A stretch of DNA of 64,000 nucleotides, from positions 26,864 to 90,863 of the forward strand of contig NZ_JAJGNI010000011.1 in the NCBI RefSeq assembly GCF_020781975.1, given 5' to 3'. The stretch is from Microbacterium schleiferi. Lineage in GTDB: Bacteria; Actinomycetota; Actinomycetes; Actinomycetales; Microbacteriaceae. Every line of letters begins with the position of its first letter. Within the stretch, counting starts at the first letter, position 1. Shown here in pieces: positions 37,424 through 45,816 of the stretch. Both the position numbers and the translations under genes were made by a program. The notes below the pieces were generated by a model. The model saw only the letters and a program-made list of their open reading frames with translations. It was not told where the DNA came from and did no database searches.

Positions 37424-37942
37424 TTACTTCCGCAGCTCGAAGGTTGTCGCGCCGACCTTGATCGGTGCGCCGATCTTCACCTCGACCGGCGCGCTCACGC
37501 GTGCGCCGTCATGCCAGGTGCCGTTCGTGGAATCGAGATCCTGCAGCATCCACTGCTCGCCCCACAGCAGGAGGCGCGCGTGGTGGCTCGAGGTGTAGTC
37601 GTCACGGATGACCAGGCCCGACTCGCTGGATCGCCCGATCGTCAGCGGTTCGGTTCCCAGGGGGAGCTCGAGACCAGCCTTGGGGCCGCTCGTGATCACG
37701 ATGCGCGAGACGGCGTCTCTCGTTGCGGGTCCCCCGGCCGCTCCGAAGGGCTCCGGCTGTGCTGTGGGCGCCACGGGGGCTGTCTCTCGGGGCGAGGAGG
37801 GCCCGGCAGCCGCAGCCTCCGGCATCCGTCGTACCCGCACACCGAACACGTCGGCGCGCAACGAGTAGACCACGGCGAAGACGAAGAACCAGAGCAGCAG
37901 CAGAAAGCCGATCTGCAGCAGAAGAAGCGTCAGTTCACTCAT
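37424..37942 (-). CDS. fhaB: FHA-domain protein FhaB (FipA)
   Basis: The 172-residue protein has an N-terminal transmembrane helix (LLLLQIGFLLLLWFFVFAVVYSL), a linker and a C-terminal FHA domain with GRSSESGLVIRDDYTSSHHARL and DLDSTNGTWHDG for phosphothreonine recognition. ATG at 37942 overlaps the fhaA stop by 4 bp (ATGA). In mycobacteria FhaB/FipA links kinases to division proteins. Confidence 0.94.
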   Translation of the reverse strand: MSELTLLLLQIGFLLLLWFFVFAVVYSLRADVFGVRVRRMPEAAAAGPSSPRETAPVAPTAQPEPFGAAGGPATRDAVSRIVITSGPKAGLELPLGTEPLTIGRSSESGLVIRDDYTSSHHARLLLWGEQWMLQDLDSTNGTWHDGARVSAPVEVKIGAPIKVGATTFELRK

Positions 37943-38676
37943 GCGCGGCCGCCCCCGTCGAACACGTCGAAAGCGCGCGTGGCATCGGATGCTGCAGGTC
38001 GCGCCGGAGCCGAGGCCTGCGCGACGACGCGGAAGATCATGTCGGTGCGGCCGATCGTGATGGTGGAGTCCGTTGGCAGGGGGGACTCGGTGATCTTGCG
38101 ACCGTTCAGCAGCGTGCCATTGGTCGACCCGAGGTCGCGCACCATCGCGCGCTCGCCGTCCCACAGCACTTCGACGTGCCGGCGGCTGGTTCCGGAATCC
38201 GCGAGCGTGATGTCGGCGTCGCTTCCCCGACCGATCACCGTGCGGGCCTTCACGAGCGGATGCCGCTGGCCCGCGATGTCGAGAACGCCGCGCCATGACA
38301 CCGAGCCTTGCGCGGTCGACGAGTCGACCTGCAGCGTCCCGGTCGAGAGGGCTTCGTCTCGGCGAATGGTTACGGAAACGGGGCCGGCGAAGGTATATCC
38401 CTGTGACCGTGCGTGCTTCGTGACGAGATCGGCCAGTTCGTCGACGAGCGGCTGTCCGATCGCCTGCATCCGTTCGTCGTCGGCGGGTGCCAGCCGGACG
38501 GTGAAGGTGTTCGGGGCAAGGATCCTGTCCCGGGCCACAACGGCGGCCTTCTTGTCGAGCTCGCTGCGCAGGGCGGAGGCGATCTCGACGGGTTGGATCC
38601 CGCTACGGAAGGTCTTCGCGAACGCGCCGTTCACGGCACGTTCGAGTCCCTTCTCGAAGCTGTCAAGTAGTCCCAC
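37939..38676 (-). CDS. fhaA: DUF3662/FHA-domain protein FhaA
   Basis: The 245-residue protein starts MGLLDSFEKGLERAVNGAFAK (DUF3662 domain, about 1-120) and ends in an FHA domain (GRGSDADITLADSGTSRRHVE, LGSTNGTLLNG). In mycobacteria FhaA binds phosphorylated PknB and the MurJ pseudokinase; the MurJ in this window lacks that pseudokinase. GTG at 38676 follows GAGGAG and was chosen over an upstream ATG. It is the first gene of the cluster. Confidence 0.93.
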   Translation of the reverse strand: MGLLDSFEKGLERAVNGAFAKTFRSGIQPVEIASALRSELDKKAAVVARDRILAPNTFTVRLAPADDERMQAIGQPLVDELADLVTKHARSQGYTFAGPVSVTIRRDEALSTGTLQVDSSTAQGSVSWRGVLDIAGQRHPLVKARTVIGRGSDADITLADSGTSRRHVEVLWDGERAMVRDLGSTNGTLLNGRKITESPLPTDSTITIGRTDMIFRVVAQASAPARPAASDATRAFDVFDGGGRA

Positions 38677-38790
38677 GGATCTCCTCAGGCAGGCAGAGCG
38701 GTGCACCCATGCTAGTTGGAGACTCTGAACGGGCCATGGACGACCTGGCGGAAGCGCCGATACCGGGCTCGACGCGCCGATCCGTCGTGA

Positions 38791-38796
38791 TATCCT
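38791..38796 (+). promoter_or_regulatory. Putative -10 for tRNA-Leu
   Basis: TATCCT lies 31 bp before the mature tRNA 5' end, in the fhaA/tRNA divergent gap. Confidence 0.4.
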
Positions 38797-38827
38797 CGGG
38801 AAGTTGATCCGCGGTCCGCCGCGGTTC

Positions 38828-38911
38828 GCGCGAGTGGCGGAATAGGCAGACGCGCTGGCTTCAGGTGCCAGTGCCCGAAAGGGCGTGGGGGTTCAACTCC
38901 CCCCTCGCGCA
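38828..38911 (+). tRNA. tRNA-Leu (CAG)
   Basis: 84 nt class II tRNA: acceptor GCGCGAG / CTCGCGC with discriminator A, anticodon loop TTCAGGT with CAG at 38862-38864, a long variable arm (TGCCCGAAAGGGCG) and T-loop GGGTTCAACTCCC. Confidence 0.96.
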
Positions 38912-38918
38912 CAGGAGA

Positions 38919-38944
38919 GAAGGTCCCGAGAGGGGCCTTCTTTT
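38919..38944 (+). terminator. Rho-independent terminator after tRNA-Leu
   Basis: GAAGGTCCC (38919-38927), loop GAGA, and GGGGCCTTC (38932-38940) pair over 9 bp with one G-U, followed at once by TTTT. This is the clearest intrinsic terminator in the window. Confidence 0.92.
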
Positions 38945-38967
38945 CGTCCTACCCGACTCGAGGCGTC

Positions 38968-39540
38968 ATGAGATTCCAGCCTGCCGCGGCCCTGGCCGCT
39001 CTCACGATCGTGGGGCTTGCGGTGACGGGGTGTACCGCCGAGTCGGCGCCCGACCCGAGTCCGACTCCGTCGGTCAGCGAGAGTGCGGAGGCTGCGCCGG
39101 GGACGCGGGGCAACCCGCTCCCGGTCGGCGAGACCATCCGGCTCTCGGACGCGTCGGCATGGTCAGTCGGTGCGACTGCCGCGACGGAGGTCGGCGACGG
39201 GTATGTCGTGCTGCCGCTGCGTATCCTCATCGATTGGGATGCGATCCGTGCGCAGCTGGTCGAGGCGGGCGAGGATCCGGCGGACGCTGACGCGCTCGGG
39301 ATCGACCCGTGGGCCTCCCTTGTCGTGCGCTACATCGGCGCGAGCGGGCGCAGTTACGAACTGTTCGAGAATGCCGCAGCTGACATACCGAATCAGCTCT
39401 GGTCGATCGGAACGGTGTATCCGCCCGCCGAGGATCTGTCGGCGAACGTCGCTGTGAGCGTCCCGGCCGAGGAGATCGAGGGCGGCGTCTGGACGGTGCT
39501 CAACACCGGCGGTGACGCGGTCTTCCTCGCGACATCCTGA
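38968..39540 (+). CDS. Small secreted lipoprotein of unknown function
   Basis: The 190-residue protein has a lipoprotein signal peptide with lipobox VTGC (Cys22), then a Ser/Pro/Glu linker and a beta-rich domain (about 45-190) with no motif I recognise. The mature domain looks like a ligand-binding or DUF4352-like fold, a guess only. It is 27 bp after the tRNA terminator and stands alone. Confidence 0.78.
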   Translation: MRFQPAAALAALTIVGLAVTGCTAESAPDPSPTPSVSESAEAAPGTRGNPLPVGETIRLSDASAWSVGATAATEVGDGYVVLPLRILIDWDAIRAQLVEAGEDPADADALGIDPWASLVVRYIGASGRSYELFENAAADIPNQLWSIGTVYPPAEDLSANVAVSVPAEEIEGGVWTVLNTGGDAVFLATS

Positions 39541-39725
39541 GCGGACCGGCGATCTGACCCAGCGGTGGTGCCTGCGGGACGCGGGTGTCGATAGAGTGTG
39601 GCTCGTCGCGCTTTGGCGCGATCTATCCGGGGGGATCCGTCGACGCCCGGGTCTGGAGCGTTGCTCGGCCCGGGCGTTCGATGGCACCACGTTCGATGGC
39701 GCCGCGTTCGATCGCGCGGTGTCCC
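39541..39725. repeat. Gene-free convergent gap with hairpins and short tandem repeats
   Basis: The 185 bp between two convergent genes hold a TCGCGC-TTTG-GCGCGA hairpin (about 39606-39621), a perfect 9-bp stem ACGCCCGGG/CCCGGGCGT (39643-39651 with 39669-39677), and three imperfect 15-bp units starting GTTCGAT at about 39676-39720. It probably terminates both genes; I see no coding sequence. Confidence 0.6.
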
Positions 39726-41813
39726 TCAGGATCGTCCGCTGCGGAGCAGTTCCCGACTCGATCCAGCGAGCTGACGCAGCGAAGCATCGGGCAGGAACGC
39801 TCGGGTCAACGCGAGTCCGATCCGCGCCAGGTCAGCCTCGTCGCGGTACAGCAGGTACAGCGACTCGTAGCGCGGATGGAACTTCTCCTTGAAGCGGTGC
39901 AGCGACCGGAAGCCGTACACCGGCTCGAGCATGTCGGCCAGCCGCTCGGTGATGTCAGCGATCATGCCGGCGTCCGGCGGGTAGTCATGCGTCAAGGGCG
40001 CGCCCGACAGGGACAGCATCCGTGCTCCCTCGTCGGCGAAGAATCGCGCCGACGAACCGATCAGGAACTCCATCACCGGCCCGAACCCGCCCTCGCGGCG
40101 GCGCATGAGGTCGAGGGTCCAGCCCTCTATGCGGCCTTCGCCGTAGACCGGTAGCCAGGAGAGGAATCCGTCGACGTCGCCGTGCGGTGAGATGGCCAGC
40201 GCCAGGCGCACCTCAGGGTCGGCAGCCTCGTGCAGGGTGCCGAGTGTGAATCCCATTTCTGGCAGTCCTTTGTCGCCGACCCACATGTCGGAGATGGCGC
40301 GCAGCTGCTGTTGGATGCCCCACGGCTCGTCGACCAGTCGTGTCATCCGGAACGTCATCTCTTCGCGGTTCGCGCGGTTCAGTGACGTGCGAACCGCAGC
40401 CCACCGCTTGCCGGTGAATTCGAGTCCCGCCAGGTCGACGATCGTGTCGTCGGCGACGATGAGGTTGCGCCAGCCCTCCGGTATGACAGCGCGGGTTGCG
40501 TCATCGGCCGAGAAAAAGCACGGTATGAGCCCCGCGCTCTCGGCCATCGAGACGAACTCCCGCACCGATTCCGCGCGGCTCTCGCGGGGTCCGAGCGGGT
40601 CGGCCAGAACGAGGGCCACTCCTGAGCGGCGCTGGTAGGCGACGATTCCCGAACTCGTGCGGGCATACGACAGGCCCTCCCAGGTCGTCATCCACGACAG
40701 GGTGCCGCCGCCGAAGTCGTGCAGCATCTGGCGCACATCGCTATCGGTTGGCGTCGGGCTGAGGCCGAGGCTCGCGCGGCGGCGCCCACGGAAAGCGCCG
40801 CGCACCCACACGAGGTAGACGAGCAGGATGCCCCACAAGACCGCCGTCGCGACCGTTACCGACGGGTCGCCGTCCCAGGTGAGATCGGCGGCGGGGAAGC
40901 TGACGTACAGCGCGATGACCAGGATGCCCAGAACGACGTTGATGCTCGCGAGGATGACGGCGATGACCCACGCCCAGCGGCGGCCGCGGAACAGTCCGCG
41001 GGCAACCAGAAGCAGGATGACGACGTCGATTGCGGTGTCGATCCAGGACCCACCGCCGAGTTCGGTGCGACCGAACGGACCATCGGTGGGAACGATGGAG
41101 GTGAGGGTCTCGATCGCTGCCAGCGCGAGAACCGCTATCAGGGCGACGAATCGCTGCTCTTGAACGCTCACGCGTCGGACCCGGAGCGGGCGCGCCACGA
41201 CCAGAACGAGCAGGATCGCGAACGCGTGCTCAATATCGGCCAACGACCCCCAGTAGAGCAGCGCCACCGCGCCGCCGCCGAGCAGTACGAGCCACGCGCG
41301 GGAGCGCCACGGCGACGGCAGCAGGCTGGCGGCAGCGGCCAGGCAGGCCATCGTGCCGCCGGAGGGGCCGACATCCAGGGCGAGGGCCTCGCGCTGCGCC
41401 CAGGGCCAGGGCGTGAAGGCCAGGAGCCAGAGGGCCAGGGCGCTGGCGAAGATCGCGAACAGCTGTCCCACCGTGTAGTACGCGAGGGCTACTCGGGTTC
41501 CGCGCCGCCACTCGAGGTACCCCATGCCGACGAAGCTCGCGATCGTGATGAGGTAGACCCACGGATGCACGACGAAGAACGTTCCCGTGACCGGTGTCCA
41601 CCACCGGCCCTCCAGGAACGCCGGCAGCCCGTAGGCGACCTCCGCGAAGAGCGGGTTGTGCTTGAACGATCGCCACAGGCCCTGCCAGATGACGCCCACC
41701 GCGAGCAGTGCGAGGACGAAAACGATCGTGGCCGGCATCCGTGACACGACGGTTCGAATCCCGACACCGAGTGTCGATCGCGCGCGGGTTTCGGTCGCTG
41801 CGGTGTCGGTCAT
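39726..41813 (-). CDS. Rhomboid-like/DUF2156 fusion membrane protein
   Basis: The 695-residue protein has a multi-helix membrane part with a rhomboid-like core: WWTPVTGTFFVVHPW, G149-P-S151-G and His196 in IEHAF. More helices follow (about 205-345), then a cytosolic DUF2156 domain (about 365-690) of the type found in MprF lysyl-phosphatidylglycerol synthases. MprF-like modification of membrane lipids is a fair guess but the N-terminus is not the MprF flippase. ATG at 41813 has AGGAGGG at 41819-41825, better than GTG at 41831. The HAD gene ends 18 bp upstream. Confidence 0.82.
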   Translation of the reverse strand: MTDTAATETRARSTLGVGIRTVVSRMPATIVFVLALLAVGVIWQGLWRSFKHNPLFAEVAYGLPAFLEGRWWTPVTGTFFVVHPWVYLITIASFVGMGYLEWRRGTRVALAYYTVGQLFAIFASALALWLLAFTPWPWAQREALALDVGPSGGTMACLAAAASLLPSPWRSRAWLVLLGGGAVALLYWGSLADIEHAFAILLVLVVARPLRVRRVSVQEQRFVALIAVLALAAIETLTSIVPTDGPFGRTELGGGSWIDTAIDVVILLLVARGLFRGRRWAWVIAVILASINVVLGILVIALYVSFPAADLTWDGDPSVTVATAVLWGILLVYLVWVRGAFRGRRRASLGLSPTPTDSDVRQMLHDFGGGTLSWMTTWEGLSYARTSSGIVAYQRRSGVALVLADPLGPRESRAESVREFVSMAESAGLIPCFFSADDATRAVIPEGWRNLIVADDTIVDLAGLEFTGKRWAAVRTSLNRANREEMTFRMTRLVDEPWGIQQQLRAISDMWVGDKGLPEMGFTLGTLHEAADPEVRLALAISPHGDVDGFLSWLPVYGEGRIEGWTLDLMRRREGGFGPVMEFLIGSSARFFADEGARMLSLSGAPLTHDYPPDAGMIADITERLADMLEPVYGFRSLHRFKEKFHPRYESLYLLYRDEADLARIGLALTRAFLPDASLRQLAGSSRELLRSGRS

Positions 41814-41831
41814 CGTTGCCCTCCTGCGCAC

Positions 41832-42503
41832 CTATTCTGTCGGTGTCAGCAGCAACTCGCGCAGCGACGCGACGTCGTCGACCGTTGCCTGTGCACCCTC
41901 GGACTCGTGGGGCCAACTGAAACCCCACCGCACGAAGATCACCGGCACGTCATTGACGGCGCCCCCCTCGACATCGTGGTGACGATCCCCGATGAGCACG
42001 GGCCGCGACGTGTCGACGCCCACCGCGCGCAGCCGCCGCAGCGCTTCAGCGACGATGTCGGCCTTCGCGCTGAGTGTCCGCTCATCGGGAGTGGCGCCGG
42101 TGATCGCACGCAGGTGCGGCGACAGCGCGAAATGCTCCATCAGGGCGACGACTTGGTTCTCGGGCTTGGAGCTGGCGGTCGCCTGCGGGATTCCGGCGCG
42201 ATCGAGATCGGCGATGAGCTCGCCGATGCCGTCGAACAACCGCGCACCTGTCGTATAGCCGTCGGCCTTGCTGAGGGCCCGGTAATAGGCGACGGCATCC
42301 GTCGACTGCTCCGGGGTCATGCCGAGGTTCACCTGGAACGACTCGAACATCGGCGGACCGATCCAGTGGACGAGCTCGGCCCGGGTCGGTGCGGGATAGC
42401 CGAAGTGCTCGAGGGTCGTGGTCAGTCGACGAAGGATGCCGTCGGAGGCGTCGACGACGGTGCCGTCGACGTCCCACAGCACGCAGGTCCAGGGAGATCG
42501 CAT
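41832..42503 (-). CDS. HAD-superfamily phosphatase
   Basis: The 223-residue hydrolase has DVDGTVVD near residue 11 as the nucleophile motif, TASSKPE as motif II and VLIGDRHHDVEGG as the Mg2+-binding motif IV; the cap is the alpha-helical C1 type seen in phosphoglycolate phosphatases. The substrate is unknown. It lies between nucS and the DUF2156 gene on the same strand, with short gaps. Confidence 0.88.
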   Translation of the reverse strand: MRSPWTCVLWDVDGTVVDASDGILRRLTTTLEHFGYPAPTRAELVHWIGPPMFESFQVNLGMTPEQSTDAVAYYRALSKADGYTTGARLFDGIGELIADLDRAGIPQATASSKPENQVVALMEHFALSPHLRAITGATPDERTLSAKADIVAEALRRLRAVGVDTSRPVLIGDRHHDVEGGAVNDVPVIFVRWGFSWPHESEGAQATVDDVASLRELLLTPTE

Positions 42504-42555
42504 GACTCCACGCTAGGGGAACCGCGGCACCGTGACCGCGGCTAGCGGGTGAGGG

Positions 42556-43251
42556 CTAGAACAGGCGCGGCGCGCCGGACTCGATTCCCTTCATGCCCTC
42601 GTAGTCGAGGGTGACGCAGCGGATGCCACGGTCTGTGGCCAGCACGCGCGCCTGCGGCTTGATCTCCTGGGCCGCGAACACTCCCGTCACCGGTGCCAGG
42701 TGCGGATCCCGCCCGAGCAGCTCAAGGTAGCGCGTGAGCTGCTCAACCCCGTCGATGTCGCCTCGACGTTTCACCTCGACGGCGATCGTGCCGCCGTCGG
42801 GGTTGCGCAGCAACAGGTCGACAGGGCCGATGGCGGTCGGGTACTCGCGACGAACGAGGCTGAGCCCGTCGCCGATGACGTCGACCTGCTCGGCAAGAAG
42901 TCGTTGGAGGTCAGCCTCGACGCCGTCTTTCACCAGGCCCGGGTCGATGCCGAGCTCGTGCGAGGAGTCGTGGACAACCTCGTAGATTCGCACGAGGAGT
43001 GCATCGCCGGTCTTCGCGTGGGTCACGCGCCACTGCTCGATGACGCCGACGTCGGCGGCTTCGGCATCCGGCTCTTCCACCACCAGCGAACAGGGCGGGC
43101 TCATCCAGTTGAGGGGCTTGTACGAGCCGCCGTCCGAGTGCACGAGCAGCGACCCGTCGCCCTTGTGAACCAGCAGCCTGGTCGCGAGCGCGAGATGCGC
43201 GTTCAGTCGGCCGGTGTAATCGACGGTGCAGCGGGCGATGACAAGACGCAC
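42556..43251 (-). CDS. nucS: Endonuclease NucS
   Basis: The 231-residue enzyme starts [20 protein letters not shown] and has a C-terminal nuclease domain with [36 protein letters not shown], the NucS active site. In mycobacteria and other Actinomycetota NucS replaces MutS/MutL for mismatch repair, and acts with the sliding clamp; its loss gives a mutator phenotype. The GTG start at 43251 lies 19 bp after the MFS stop. Confidence 0.95.
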   Translation of the reverse strand: MRLVIARCTVDYTGRLNAHLALATRLLVHKGDGSLLVHSDGGSYKPLNWMSPPCSLVVEEPDAEAADVGVIEQWRVTHAKTGDALLVRIYEVVHDSSHELGIDPGLVKDGVEADLQRLLAEQVDVIGDGLSLVRREYPTAIGPVDLLLRNPDGGTIAVEVKRRGDIDGVEQLTRYLELLGRDPHLAPVTGVFAAQEIKPQARVLATDRGIRCVTLDYEGMKGIESGAPRLF

Positions 43252-43257
43252 CCGTCG

Positions 43258-43263
43258 AGCCTA
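43258..43263 (-). promoter_or_regulatory. -10 element predicting leaderless nucS mRNA
   Basis: TAGGCT on the minus strand is followed by CGACGG and the nucS GTG. The spacing equals that ahead of crgA and recF. Confidence 0.4.
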
Positions 43264-43270
43264 ACGGCCC

Positions 43271-44545
43271 TCACTCCGCGCGAGTATCGGCGGGTTCCGA
43301 GGGGCGCTCACCGCCGGCAGGCGCCGGAGCGGGCACCGCGAGCGGCCGGGCAGCACCCGATGCGAGCCCGGAGGCGATTGCGAGGGCGACCAGGATGTAG
43401 AGCGTGTTGAGCACGCCGATATGGAAGCTGATGAACCCCAGGATCGGTGGGCCGCACAAAAACGCGACGTAGCCGATCGTGGCGGCTGCGCTCACGCGTG
43501 CTGCGGCTTTCGCGGGGTCGTCAGCGGCGGCCGACATCCCGAGCGGGAAGCCCAGGGAGGTGCCCGCGCCCCAGAGCGCAGCCCCGACGAAGATCAGTGG
43601 GACGTTCGGCGCGAGGATGAACAGCAGCAAGCCAGATGCCGCGAGCAGGGAAAGCACGCGCAGGGTGGCGACGCGGCCGAACCTGTCGACCAGGGGCCCA
43701 CCGAAGACCCGGACCACCGTCATGCTGACCGAGAACACGGCAAGCCCGATCGCCCCGAGCGCTTCGCTGGCGTCGTGGCCGTCCACGACCCCCAGGGCGA
43801 GCCAGTCGTTGGCCCCGCCCTCGGCGAAGGCCATCCCGAGCATGATGATCCCGAGTGTGTAGGTGCGGGGCTCCTTCCATGCCGACAGGGCGACGCTCAG
43901 CCGTTCGCGCATGCGCGGCTTCTGCGTCGGCGTCGGGTCGGCATCCGGGTCCATCGCGATCTCCCGGGCGGGCACGTTGGCGCTGGCCCACAGGCCGGTC
44001 AGGGCGAGGAGACCGGCGATCAGCGCGGTGTGCGTCAGCACGTTCGAGTTCACCGCGATCGCGAGGGCACCGAGGCCCGCGCCGGCGACGGTGCCGAAGC
44101 TGAAGAAGGCGTGGAACAGCGGAAGGATCGTCTTGCCGATCGTCTTTTCGATCGCGGCACCCTCGACGTTCATCATGACGTCGACGGAGCCGTTGCCCAG
44201 TCCGAACAACGCGAGACCCACGATCACGAGAATGTATGAATTCGCGACGTCCACACCGATTCCGACGAGCGCGACACCGACCGAGAAGGTGAGGATGGCG
44301 CCGAGCATGCTTCGGCGAGCACCGAACCGGGCGAGAACGACGGATGCCAGGGACAGGCCGATGATCGATGCCAGACCTGCGCCCAGCAGCATGAAGCCGA
44401 TCTGAATATTGTCGACCCCGAGCGTCGCCTTGATCGCCGGCACCCGCGCAGCCCATGTCGCCACGCTCAGACCGCTCAGGAAGAAGATGGTGAAGACAGC
44501 CGTGCGCCATCGGGTGATCTGAGCGCGAGTGAGAGCGGTATCCAC
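43271..44545 (-). CDS. MFS transporter (YbjJ-like)
   Basis: The 424-residue major facilitator has 12 predicted helices. The segment ATWAARVPAIKATLGVDNIQIG and the loop ARFGARRS are typical of the YbjJ branch. GTG at 44545 starts the conserved part; an ATG at 44581 is possible. A LacI-type gene is divergent and its likely operator overlaps this promoter, so transport is presumably induced by a sugar-like ligand. The ligand is unknown. Confidence 0.87.
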   Translation of the reverse strand: MDTALTRAQITRWRTAVFTIFFLSGLSVATWAARVPAIKATLGVDNIQIGFMLLGAGLASIIGLSLASVVLARFGARRSMLGAILTFSVGVALVGIGVDVANSYILVIVGLALFGLGNGSVDVMMNVEGAAIEKTIGKTILPLFHAFFSFGTVAGAGLGALAIAVNSNVLTHTALIAGLLALTGLWASANVPAREIAMDPDADPTPTQKPRMRERLSVALSAWKEPRTYTLGIIMLGMAFAEGGANDWLALGVVDGHDASEALGAIGLAVFSVSMTVVRVFGGPLVDRFGRVATLRVLSLLAASGLLLFILAPNVPLIFVGAALWGAGTSLGFPLGMSAAADDPAKAAARVSAAATIGYVAFLCGPPILGFISFHIGVLNTLYILVALAIASGLASGAARPLAVPAPAPAGGERPSEPADTRAE

Positions 44546-44551
44546 CGGACG

Positions 44552-44571
44552 AGTGTATCGAATCGTTTCGA
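44552..44571. promoter_or_regulatory. LacI-family operator overlapping the MFS promoter
   Basis: TCGAATCGTTTCGA (44558-44571) is palindromic at 12 of 14 positions around a central CG, the usual LacI/GalR operator form. It abuts a minus-strand -10 (TACACT, 44552-44557), which is six bases before the MFS GTG. Binding there would block RNA polymerase. Confidence 0.65.
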
Positions 44572-44624
44572 CGCGCACCATGTCCCGGTTCACGGCGCGT
44601 GCAAGCCAGTACCATCGAGGCACC

Positions 44625-45707
44625 ATGAGCGAGCGCAGGGCAACGATCAGTGACGTCGCGCGCGAAGCCGGGGTCTCAGCATCCACGGCGTCCGTCGTCT
44701 TCAGTGGCAACGCGCCCGCCTCCGCCGAGACCCGCCGTCGCGTGCTGGCGGCTGCCGAGGCGCTCGGGTACACCGGTCCGGATCCCCGCGCCGCGTCGCT
44801 GCGGCGGGGCAGGTCCGGCATCGTCGGCGTCGTATTCGGGGGTTCGCTGCGTGCTGCCTTTCACGACCCGGTGACGATAGCGATGATGGACGGCATCGCC
44901 GAGGGGGTGGCGCCGCTTCGTGCGGGGCTTCTGTTGCTGCCCGATGAGACGTCAGCTGCGGCTCCGGCAACCGGCACCGACAGCGGTGCGATCGAGGTGT
45001 CATCGGCGATGACCTCCGCGCCGATCGATGCTGCGGTGCTCGTCGGATTCGGACAAACCCGCCAGCCCTCGCTCGACGTTCTGCGCGCTCGACGCGTGCC
45101 CGTTGTCGTCATCGAAGGCGACGCGGGGCCCGACATCCCGCGGATCGAACTCGACAACAGCGCGGCGCAGCAGCGGGCAGCGAGCTACCTCAGGGACCTC
45201 GGCCACGAGCGGGTGACCCTGCTCACTCTCCCGATCCGTCCGTCGCGTGCCCGCGGCTGGTTCGGACCCGCCGATGCCGTCGAGGTCGACGTGACCGCGG
45301 CGCGCCTGGCCGGCGCCCGTGCCGTCTATCCCGAAGCCCCGACATACGCTGCGGTGACCAGCTCGATCGATGAAGGCTTGATAGCAGGCCGCGAGATTCT
45401 TGCCGGGCCCGACCGACCGACCGCGGTGATCGCCCAGACCGACCTGCTTGCCGCGGGCGTGATCCGCGCAGCAGAAGAGTGCGGCCTGCGCGTTCCCGAG
45501 GACCTCAGCGTCACCGGCTTCGACGGGGTGGACGTCGACGGCCTGGATGCCTACGAACTGACGACCCTGGTGCAGCCGGCCGTCGAGAAGGGGCGCGCCG
45601 CCGGGACTGCAGTGGTGTCGATGCTGGCGGGGGAGGATGCGGCATCCGTCACGTTCACGTGTTCGTTCCGAACCGGTACCACCGCCGGCCCGGCTCCCCG
45701 GGCGTGA
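44625..45707 (+). CDS. LacI-family transcriptional regulator
   Basis: The 360-residue regulator has an N-terminal HTH (RATISDVAREAGVSASTASVVFSG, residues 5-28), the hinge helix (about 50) and a periplasmic-binding-protein-like sensor domain. ATG at 44625 was chosen since it begins the HTH. It is divergent from the MFS gene with the operator between them, so local control of that transporter is likely. Confidence 0.92.
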   Translation: MSERRATISDVAREAGVSASTASVVFSGNAPASAETRRRVLAAAEALGYTGPDPRAASLRRGRSGIVGVVFGGSLRAAFHDPVTIAMMDGIAEGVAPLRAGLLLLPDETSAAAPATGTDSGAIEVSSAMTSAPIDAAVLVGFGQTRQPSLDVLRARRVPVVVIEGDAGPDIPRIELDNSAAQQRAASYLRDLGHERVTLLTLPIRPSRARGWFGPADAVEVDVTAARLAGARAVYPEAPTYAAVTSSIDEGLIAGREILAGPDRPTAVIAQTDLLAAGVIRAAEECGLRVPEDLSVTGFDGVDVDGLDAYELTTLVQPAVEKGRAAGTAVVSMLAGEDAASVTFTCSFRTGTTAGPAPRA

Positions 45708-45745
45708 TCCTATGGCCAGACGGCCACGCCCGATCACGGCCCGGA

Positions 45746-45751
45746 TAGGAT
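45746..45751 (+). promoter_or_regulatory. Putative -10 of the mrp operon
   Basis: TAGGAT lies 65 bp before mrpA in the 109-bp gap after the LacI gene; CACGAGGAGGCC near the ATG is the ribosome-binding site. Confidence 0.4.
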
Positions 45752-45816
45752 GAGAACCACACCCTGATCGCCCGATCCCGCAGCATCGACGGGACGACGA
45801 CCACGAGGAGGCCTGC

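Noticed and set aside
43291..44821. Longer MFS protein starting at 44821
   Set aside because: The extension would run across the operator and the LacI coding region and has no membrane character.
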